Position numbers and translations under genes: made by a program. The notes below the pieces were generated by a model. It made no database searches, was not told where the DNA came from, and saw only the letters and a list, made by a program, of their open reading frames with translations. From the NCBI GenBank assembly GCA_963971405.1, contig OZ020486.1, positions 22,033,419 to 22,097,418 on the forward strand: a DNA stretch of 64,000 bases, in the 5' to 3' direction. How positions within the stretch are numbered: the stretch's first letter is position 1; the number at the start of each line of letters is the position of its first letter. Source of the stretch: Psococerastis gibbosa. Taxonomy: Eukaryota > Arthropoda > Insecta > Psocodea > Psocidae. This document shows, one piece after another, positions 56,250 to 64,000 of the stretch.

Positions 56250-56577
56250 AAAGTCAACAGTCGCGTTTTCGATGACAACACTCTTCGAATTGGAGTAGCT
56301 GACAACATTGGACAGAAATTATATGAATATTTTTCAACCTATGTGGTAGCATAATGTAATAAAAAATTTCCTAGAAATAATTAACAAAACCCAGAAAATA
56401 TACGCCGACGACCCATCACAGTTATGAATACGTTATAATGGAAATAAAAATTGTCTCATAACTGAAATTAAAATGCAATGGGGCGTGAGCAGAATGGCAA
56501 TAACATTTTTCGGTCCAAGGTTTTCAGCTACTCCAATTCGAAGAGTTTTATTACCAAAACCGCGACTGTTGACTACT
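56250..56577. mobile_element. Fold-back element (328 bp)
   Basis: GTCAACAGTCGCG...CTCTTCGAATTGGAGTAGCTG at the left is inverted at the right (56523-56577). The middle has TACGCCGACGACCCATCACA, also seen in the degenerate relative at 46170. Confidence 0.65.
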
Positions 56578-56689
56578 TAAATGGAAATTTCAAGTGGAAA
56601 GGCGTATGAGACATAAAACATCCTATGCAGAAGCCACTTTCCATGTTTACGAGGGTTTTAGGGAATGAGTTGGTGATAACAACTACATA

Positions 56690-57500
56690 CTTCTGAAAGT
56701 GCTTGATGTTATAGGAGCTGAGGACCTTGGGAAGGAAGTACTCCTTGTCCCAAGGAACTGGCTTTTTTCTAACAAACTTGTTCTCAACCTAGGAAAGACC
56801 TCCTTTACATTGTTTGCTGGTACAAGGCCTGCTGAAAGGAGCCCATTATTAAGGGTGGATGATTCGTTTGGTTTCTTGGGAGTTGGACTAGCACCTTAAT
56901 TGGAAAAACCAAATTAACACATTATGCCATAAGCTTGGATCCACAAACTTCCTACTTAGAAATATTTCATTTTTTATGGAAAATCGTTCGCTAAGGTCTT
57001 TTTGAAAGTCGCATCCGATATGGCATTATCTGTTGGGGTAACTCTACTGACTCCCTCCGGGGTTTCTCGCTTACAAAAGAGCTATTATTAGCTATTAGAA
57101 CCATTGCGGGTATCAAAGACCAAAGAGTATCTTGCCGGTCCTTATTTAGGGAATTTGGTATGCTAACTCTAACCGCTCTATATATCTTGGACACATTAGT
57201 GCACTTGCGGGGAAACCCGCTCCCCAGATCAGGTACTACCCATACCCATGGGACGGGAGGGCAGTCGTCTGACGGCTACCCTTAGGTCTCCCAGGGATGG
57301 GTATCCGGTTGTTTGACAAGCTACCCCGGGAGGTTAGGACACTGGATGAGGTAAAGGTTTTTTCCGGGGCCGTCCGTCGACTACTGTTGAACCAATTTCC
57401 CTACTCGGTTAGGGAATTTTTGACGAACCCGATATTACGGTGGTTGTGTTCTTTATTTATTTATTATTATTTTGTTATAGACGACAGAAATTGATGACTA
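56690..57500 (+). pseudogene. Decayed non-LTR retrotransposon RT C-terminal region
   Basis: Broken frames contain NWLFSNKLVLNLGKTSFTLF (the post-YADD segment with the NxxKT motif), then DDSFGFLGVGL, and later RLFDKLPREVRTLDEVKVFS, FPYSVREFL. The order matches the C-terminal half of Jockey/CR1-type reverse transcriptases. Several stops and shifts separate the pieces, so it is an old copy. Confidence 0.6.
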
Positions 57501-57594
57501 CGCCCAGAAGCTAGCCTGAAAGCTTGAAAATGGCATGAATATAACTGATTTAAGATGGGCACTTTGAACAGTCCACCAATTCCTTAACTGTCCT

Positions 57595-57867
57595 TTACAT
57601 GGTCCGCGAAAAAAATAATACTTCCTCCTTCACAAATCTGACCATAACCATAATGTAAATGAATGGTCTAAAAGCCAGGGTAAAAGAAGTTATTAGCAAA
57701 AAACGAACTGCACCAACTCCAATATCTATGGGTTGTAGTTTATGCACATTAAACACGTGAAGACTAGGTGAATTAATATGCCCTTGCCATTGACTTAGAT
57801 GGAGCACATATTTTGACCTCTTAACTCCATTTGGCAAAGCTAACAGATTATTTTTCAAGGCTACCTA
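57595..57867 (-). CDS. Open frame, possible terminal exon (unassigned)
   Basis: A minus-strand frame opens after an AG at the end of ACTGGATTTTTAG and runs 90 codons to a stop at 57595: VALKNNLLALPNGVKRSKYV, then a hydrophobic FLLITSFTLAFRPFIYIMVM segment. I recognise no family. It could be an exon of a gene between CIA30 and RPA12, or chance. Confidence 0.2.
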
Positions 57868-57869
57868 AA

Positions 57870-58574
57870 AATCCAGTAATTTTTTTAATAACGAGATTAC
57901 CTCATATTTAGATTTTATTCCATTCCAAAAAGTAAAAAAATGGACATTGTAATTTATTTCCTGCTATGTAGGCCTAGCATATATCAGCTATCAGGACTTA
58001 CCAAATAACGAAGGAAAGCAGAATCATAGTCCTAAGCTTAAATAATGACGGTAGAGCATTGAACGACAGAACAATAATTAGACGATATTTTCTGGGAAGT
58101 TAGAAAGACAACTAATTACGTAAAAAGTGCATTTTCAACAAATGAATCAGAATGTACAAATAAAGTAAATAAACAAAACATGAATGACCTTGAAAGTGAC
58201 TGACATTGTACTTTTATTGGATATAGTTCAATGTTTAAATCTCAATAAAAAAATGCATGCTTTTACAAATTAATTTTAAATTTTATACATTATATTTTTA
58301 AAGCAAAATTTAAGCCCTGTAAGTCACCTTATCATTATATTACAACGGAGACCAACGGAGACAGACTCTCAATATGGTCTAATGTTCTGTTGTCTATGGT
58401 CTAATGTTTTATCATGTGTAATATAAAGGTAAACATTAAACAAAAATTATAATTTTCCCTTCACATAATATAATAATACTCATGCTGTCATTTTGAAAAT
58501 TACTATTACATTTTCTCCTCGTTATTCGGAGTTCATAACCTTCTATAGATCACTTTCCATAGTATTAGGACAAA
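57870..58574. promoter_or_regulatory. Upstream region of the RPA12 gene
   Basis: AT-rich sequence directly upstream of the RPA12 ATG. No specific promoter element can be read with confidence; no other feature seen. Confidence 0.25.
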
Positions 58575-61500
58575 ATGGAATTCACAACTGAGCCCGGGTT
58601 GTGTGGTAACTGCGGAACAATCCTACCTATGGTGGCGGACACTAGTAAAATAACATGCTTCTTGTGCAAAACTGACCATGAGCCAAGTGGTGAGTTTACA
58701 CAGAATTATTTTAATATAATGTATGTTGTTGTTAATCGTCTGCGGCTGTGAAACAGAGGTGGTCAGCCGATCAGTAAATTTTTTGCGCTAGGTCTTAGAG
58801 GTCTATACTCCAGTACTGCACTAAGGCACTAGTCTTCCCTTGGGTGATACCTACCTAAACCACATCCCATCCAGGTTTGGCCAAATGTAACCAGTGGTAG
58901 ATCCAGATCTCAACTCACAGCAATGTTAAACGTTAACTTAAAATAACTTAATAACCTTACACCGATTCCGTTTCAATCTGCAGTGGCATTACCACAGTCA
59001 TAGACGGTGCTATTAAGAAATTGGATTCTATAGGAGCCTTTCGTTTGGCCTTATATATAATAATCAATAGTCAATAACTCTATGATGATTCTGGTGTTAG
59101 TGTAGTTTGTAACGGGCTAACGGGTTCATCTTAGCAAGAGTTACATAAGAACTCATAAATTCTCGCTACTTTCATAATTTTGTAAACAGCGTAGCATTCT
59201 TCTTAAATTTCGTGACTAATGAGAGAAAGCAATATTTTTGGCCAAACTCTGGCTTCTAACGATAATTGGTATCAAACAAGGCTTTAGTGGATTGAATCAT
59301 TATTTTTGAAGTGAAAACTTTTCTAGGCACACCACGCGCAGATTTTAGCAGGGTAGTAAGTTGGGCTGGTGCGACACGCGTGAACTGAACACCCCGTTTA
59401 AATTGCATGGGCGGATTCAAAGCAAGGCTTATCCAAATTTAAATTATGCTCATGTCTTCGTCTATTCTTTCTCTTTCAGGCCATGCTATATTTGTTGTGA
59501 TAGGGCCAGGGGTTCGACTTTGGGGGGGTGGAAACGTGATGGGATGCGCCCAAATTTGCCGATTTTCAGCGAAAATAGGCTATTCTCAGCCGCGTTTTTG
59601 GAGGTGTTTATATCAATTTGAAATCTTCAATCTCTTAGTTCTTTTCCACCTTTCTTACTCTTTCCAGACATATATTCAGTTTTACCATCCGTCTCTTCGT
59701 TCAGGCTCAGGTGAGTGTGTAAGCCATCCGTGTTTCCGCGGAAAACAGGTGAGAAGGGTACATTTCCAATTACATGCATAGTGTAAAAAAAATCCACAGC
59801 CTGCAATTTTCAACCGAAATGAATTGTTAATGTCTAATTGGAAGCATTATGAATGAAGGTTTCATACGAGTATAATACATAGTTTCAAAATCACGCCTTA
59901 AACACGAGTGGAACACAAAAATTCAAAAAAAATGACGCGAAAAAATGCATTTCCAGCAATCCCATTTGAATTGCATGGGCGGGTTTTAAGCCTATCTCAA
60001 TTTAAATTATACCCATGTCTTCGTCTATTCTTCCTCTTTCAGGCCATGCTATATTTGTGGCGATCAAGCAAGGTTTGGCGATTATCAACAAAAATGGGCC
60101 TCTTTCGGCCGCGTTATTATCTATTTTAAAAATTAAAACTACTTAACGGCTTTTAAGGGCTTTTTCTACCTTTCTTTCTCTTTGTAGTCATTTATTAGGT
60201 TTCATTATCCGTTTCTTGGATTGGGCACAGGTGCGTGATGAAGCAATACGTGTCCTGGCCAAAAACCAATCGATATGGGACTACGACCATTCACACAAGT
60301 CATGCGAGCCCCGAAGGGGTGAGCTGTTGCCCGCGGCAGGGAGCTAATAAAAAACATCGTAAAAAAAATTTGATTTATATAGAATTTAATAAATAGTAAC
60401 TATAATTTCTGACTTATTTACCAATGAAGTTTTCACTTCTGCCGTGCGGTCTTAAGCACACACTCGGTTTTTAATTTAAAAGGCTCATAACGGGTGGTTT
60501 TAGTAACCCTTGCCGCAGTTTTTGAGTTATTGTAGCCTGGTTTCGTCTCTGCTACCTGTTTAAATCCTTGTCTTAGGCGCTTATTCCACCTACGTCAATA
60601 GTCAATAGTAAATGTGGTATTGACGTGGTAGCAGACATTTTTAGACTGTCTTTAATGTCTGCTACCACGTCAATACCACATTTACTATTGACTATTGATG
60701 TAGGTGGAATATGCGCCCTAGCTCAGGATGTCTATCCTCCTGCTTAGGTGGCTACTGTCCGTTAGTCCCATTTATATAGGGTAAAAAGAGTATTCCAATC
60801 CAATTCTACATTACAAAATTTAAAAAAATATGTACTTTTCCTTTTAGTATATGGAACAATGGAGTCAACTTACGTAATTCATTTCAATGATAAAAACACA
60901 TACAGAAGATTGAAACCTCAGGAAGAAGGCGACGGCCCTATTGTCGAGAGGAAATGCCGAAAGTGCGGAAATGAAAAGATGTCTTATGCCACGTTGCAGC
61001 TTCGCTCAGCAGATGAGGGTCAGACGGTGTTTTACACTTGTACTAAATGCCAGTGAGTAAAATAATTTTACGTTTTCCAGAGCTAGCTTATACAATTTCG
61101 CCCATCCCTGTGTTAAAGTCAAGAAAATGGAAATAATAAATAAAGGAGTGAACATAATATGCAAAGAAAATTTCGTTAAATTTATTTACTTGTTATGTTT
61201 TGTTAATATGTCCTAGGAAAAGTGTGTACCCCTATTGGAAAGCATATTTCCCACACTTTTCAACTTCACCTAAAGTACGAAATTCCGGCGTGGCTATAAC
61301 AGGGACGGCTTGTGGTAATTTTTGTTGTAAAAACATAACTGACATCATAATTTATACTATGTTTTATGCAATTAATAACTTTGTATATAAAGTTATTAAT
61401 CATGTTTCACTTCCACGAAGTCACTGAAGAAACTCTCATGGATGTTTTATGTATACACCATTTCATTCGGGAGATTCTAGCAAGCGGAGACCCCGCTTCA

Positions 61501-62709
61501 CGGAGTGGTGGTTTCCTCTTATCTTGTAAACGATATCATTTGGCAGAACACATTGGTCTAGCGCCCCGGTTAGGCGTAGATCGTGGGTTTGAATCCCGCC
61601 AAGTCCAGTTTTTTCAATAATCTCTAATTTCGGAAATAAATATATGTCATTTCTTAATCGAGCTGGAGGCAAAAGACGGCTTGATAAAATTTAATGGACA
61701 TTGGTTCCTTCGAAGTAATTCGACTGCTAGGCAAATGAAAAAATTTTACTTTATTTTTATAGACACAAGGAAGTCGAGAACTCATGAAAATATGGCAACG
61801 CATTGTTATTGGGCTTCGTGCTGCATTGTCATCATAAGCATACCGAAAGTGAGACAATTTCTCCGGACTACAAGTTGGCTAAGCTTCGACTAGATTCTTC
61901 GCTTTATAATTTTTTGTTTAAACAGAAAATGTCAACTTGTAATATCTACGTTGTACAATATAAGGTAAGGTGCTTTCCATTTTTTTTCTTATTATTATTA
62001 GCAGTAGAATTGAGCTGAAGTAGACTGAGTTTTTGGCATGAAAACTTTACACCACGTAGTCCTAAATAACCGAATGATGACACTGATGACAGGACCTGCC
62101 TCGGGGTTGTTATTTTCGACCGATGAAATATGGAATGAAATAAAGAAACTTCATATCCCTGTTTTTATTTTTATTTTTTAAGATTAATCGCATTCAAACA
62201 ATTTAATGCAAGTATCCGATTGACCTCTTCAGTCGCCTCTGTAGGTTAGTACCCGTATCGAGTTACGACACGTCTCCGATTGCAAGGCGTGTAGAGACTC
62301 GCACAAGTACAAGCCTTGCCATTGAATTACCTGCAAGCTCCACAGTCCACACCTACGCTACCAATAGGCCTCGGCCTTCCAGCAAACGTCCGTCAGTTAG
62401 TCTCTCTGTCGCACAAGTGCAACCACGTTACCACCTGGCCATCGAAGTAGTTTCCATCACTTTTAAGTTTAGCCTCATAAGGTGTCATTGCACAAACTTT
62501 CTAAACTAATTTTGTTCATTTTGGTAAAAGTGCAAACTCCTCCTTAATTGTAAGAGTGGGCCGGAAGGCCCAAAATTCGCCCATGTAGAAAATATAGACA
62601 ATTTTCTTTCTTCTTTCCTAAAAGTTGTTTTCTTTTAGAACATGACTTCTAGACAGCCATAGCAGTCCAAGTCCTGGGAAATTATAAACAGAGGTTTACT
62701 GAGGTGTAC

Positions 62710-62741
<32 letters not shown>

Positions 62742-62914
62742 GTTAGAGTTATATTTAATTATAACCCTTTAATGCAGCCAAATACAGTGAATGTGTAGAT
62801 TTATACATTATGGTTTCACATTTAATTTTTCTCTTCAACTCTCATCTTTCTTTCCTCTACAGCCGATGCGGTTTTGTACTGATGCTATTTTTTTCCGAGG
62901 GAACTAATTCTTAA
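58575..62914 (+). CDS. POLR1H: DNA-directed RNA polymerase I subunit RPA12
   Basis: Three exons: 58575-58689, 60848-61052 and 62863-62914, joined in phases 1 and 2 with GTGAGT donors. The product is 123 residues (family about 120-126). N-terminal zinc ribbon: LCGNCG...ITCFLCK. Linker: STYVIHFND. C-terminal TFIIS-like ribbon: CRKCGNEKMSYATLQ, then the acidic hairpin RSADEGQT and FYTCTKC. RPA12 gives RNA polymerase I its RNA-cleavage and termination activity; the DE pair in SADEGQT is the catalytic hairpin as in TFIIS. Exons 1 and 2 are certain; exon 3 (after CTCTACAG) is inferred from frame and length and its HRCGFVLMLFFSEGTNS end is longer than usual. Without removal of intron 2 the frame stops one codon after CTKC. 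Intron 1 holds a Helitron-like repeat and a MITE. A polyadenylation signal AATAAA lies at 63044-63049. Confidence 0.85.
59385..60345 (+). mobile_element. Helitron-like repeat, second copy
   Basis: Two tandem units (from about 59390 and 59965) with CAGGCCATGCTATATTTGT and CCGATTTTCAGCGAAAATAG-type sequence, then TCACACAAGTCATGCGAGCC and the hairpin GCGAGCCCCGAAGGGGTGAGC. The order matches 22895-24395 but the 5' region is missing. It lies in RPA12 intron 1. Confidence 0.4.
60576..60717. mobile_element. Harbinger-like MITE, short fold-back form (142 bp)
   Basis: GGCGCTTATTCCACCTACG with inverse end; TTA left, CTA right. GACGTGGTAGCAGACAT lies in the arms. It lies in RPA12 intron 1, 130 bp before exon 2. 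Confidence 0.8.
61553..61632 (+). repeat. SINE family B, 3' part
   Basis: GTCTAGCGCCCCGGTTAGGCGTAGATCG-type sequence, B box GGGTTTGAATCCC and the TAATCTCTAATTTCGG end. It lies in RPA12 intron 2. Confidence 0.7.
62168..62455 (-). repeat. SINE family C
   Basis: Minus-strand copy with tail near 62170, CGAGTTACGACACGTCTCCG body and TGGCCAGGTGGTAACGTG head near 62440. It lies in RPA12 intron 2. Confidence 0.65.
62548..62612 (+). repeat. Retroposon tail shared with 20778
   Basis: AGAGTGGGCCGGAAGGCCCA followed by ATAGACAATTTTCTTTC. Confidence 0.45.
62713..62741. repeat. Poly-A tract
   Basis: About 28 consecutive A residues in RPA12 intron 2, probably a retroposon tail. Confidence 0.6.
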
Positions 62915-62996
62915 AGCAATCGTCTAAAAATTTCTCCAGGGAATGATAAAGATGAGGCCGCACTTGAGCCAAGCCATGCTCTTCGTCGGGATAAGT
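62904..62996 (-). CDS. DPP4-like serine peptidase, last exon
   Basis: After an acceptor (TTTTTGCAG) at 62998-62997 the exon encodes 30 residues and a stop: TYPDEEHGLAQVRPHLYHSL then EKFLDDCFKN. In family S9B (dipeptidyl peptidase IV, DPP8/9-like, venom DPP4) the C-terminus carries the catalytic histidine in a YPDExHG context, followed by a HLYxxLxxFLxxCF helix. Serine and aspartate of the triad would lie in exons beyond the window. The retained histidine suggests an active peptidase, not a DPP10-like inactive form, but only this exon is visible. It is convergent with RPA12. A minus-sense ATTAAA is at 62768-62773. Confidence 0.75.
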   Translation of the reverse strand, partial: TYPDEEHGLAQVRPHLYHSLEKFLDDCFKN

Positions 62997-62999
62997 CTG

Positions 63000-63708
63000 C
63001 AAAAACAAAAACGTGGTGTATAGCATGTCTCTTGAACCAAAAAAATAAATGCGGAGTCAATTTAAAAAAAAGTATTGGTTAGCAATGACTAATATTGGCT
63101 GTATTCAAGGGCGGAGTCCAGACAGCCGCCAATAATCGGTATGTGTGCGACAGTACGGTGATGCTACAGAATTTGCCGTTGTTCATCGTTCCAAAAACTG
63201 CAGTAAAAAAACAACTGACGAGATAATTAGGCTATATTTACATATTAATATGCTAAAATTTGTTAATAAATCGTGGTAGTAGTCACAACTACAATAACAT
63301 TGTTTTATTAGAACTAAAAACATTACCCACAGCCTAGTCATAGGAACAATTTGAATTGGAACATAAAACTGTCTTTTCGGGACTAAAGATAATGAGAATA
63401 ACATTGTAAGACGAAGACAAAACATTACCGAGAAGAATCTATACACTATCTATTCACATTGCCGGGTTTGGCCATGTGGCAGAAAATATGTCTTAAATAA
63501 ATAAAGCTTGTATTGCGTTGCCAATAGACACAGTCCAAATAAGACATCACTTACAATTTAAAACATATAGGGTATTGTTTTACCCTAGAAACAATCAGTA
63601 GGAGAAAAATTAAATAAAAATAGCATCTTATCGATTTGTCAAACATATAACTTAGCACCTACAGTACAAGTAGTCTTCTATCCTTACACGAATATTCATC
63701 ATTTATAA
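63000..63708. other. DPP4-like intron DNA, no further feature
   Basis: No other exon of the peptidase was recognised before the MITE at 63709. Confidence 0.4.
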
Positions 63709-64000
63709 GGCGGGGTTTCCACCGATCTCTCATTACAGAATGCAAATGACATTGACGGAAATGTTTGTTTTACTCTATGCCATAGTTAAAATTGATCAAT
63801 GATCATAGAGTAAAATCACAAACCAACAAACTAAAATTAAAAAATTGCGCCATGGGATATGTTAAGTACAAACATTTTAATAGATTTCTATAAAAAGAAA
63901 AATTCAAATTTCCGTCAATGTCATTTGCATCCTGCAATGAGAGGCCGGTGGAATACCCGACTAAGTCTTGAATGTCTGCTACCACGTCAATGTCTTTGCA
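63709..64000. mobile_element. Harbinger-like MITE, long form, cut by the window end
   Basis: Starts GGCGGGGTTTCCACCGATC after TAA and runs through AATTGATCAATGATCATAGA into the right arm (GACGTGGTAGCAG inverse). It reaches the last base of the window. Confidence 0.75.

Noticed and set aside
61216-61427. An AG at about 61216 opens a plus-strand frame that could extend RPA12 exon 2.
   Set aside because: It would add about 70 residues with no resemblance to the family C-terminus; the 62863 exon gives the normal protein length.

Overview
The window is nuclear DNA of an invertebrate animal. Evidence: split genes with GT-AG introns, AT-rich sequence, several tRNA-derived SINE families, Penelope-like, non-LTR, mariner, hAT-like and Harbinger-like elements, and metazoan protein families (NPC2/ML domain, RNA polymerase I subunit RPA12, DPP4-like S9 peptidase). 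I cannot resolve the phylum from the sequence; an arthropod or another invertebrate of similar grade is possible.

Layout. From 1 to about 22 kb I find no convincing gene, only interspersed repeats: inverted-repeat MITEs with 3-bp TWA-type target duplications, short hAT-like elements (8-bp duplications) carrying long poly-G/poly-C tracts, SINEs, and a fold-back derived from a Penelope-like element. From 22 to 28 kb there is a two-exon NPC2-like gene (minus strand) whose 5.5-kb intron holds a Helitron-like element bracketed by inverted SINEs. From 28 to 34.7 kb the sequence is repeat remnants and unassigned DNA. From 34.8 to 51.7 kb lies a 13-exon M16 metalloprotease gene (minus strand, C05D11.1-like) with mariner, LINE, hAT, SINE and MITE insertions in its introns. 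It is followed, still on the minus strand, by a CIA30-domain gene at 52.4-53.9 kb. From 54 to 58 kb there are fold-backs, a Penelope-like fragment with a GIY-YIG endonuclease tail, and a decayed LINE. From 58.6 to 62.9 kb is the plus-strand RPA12 gene, and at 62.9-63.0 kb the last exon of a minus-strand DPP4-like peptidase. The last two are convergent and their coding ends appear to overlap by 11 bp.

The genes do not form a pathway. They are unrelated housekeeping or secretory genes: NPC2 (secreted sterol/lipid binding), an M16 peptidase, a CIA30-domain protein, RPA12 (Pol I transcript cleavage) and an S9 peptidase. The distinctive content is the mobile DNA: nested insertions with readable target duplications, a MITE superfamily sharing one internal module across size classes, and Penelope-type termini with hammerhead-ribozyme-like cores arranged as inverted repeats. 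Exon joins were read by eye from frame, splice sites and family similarity recalled from knowledge; no search was run.
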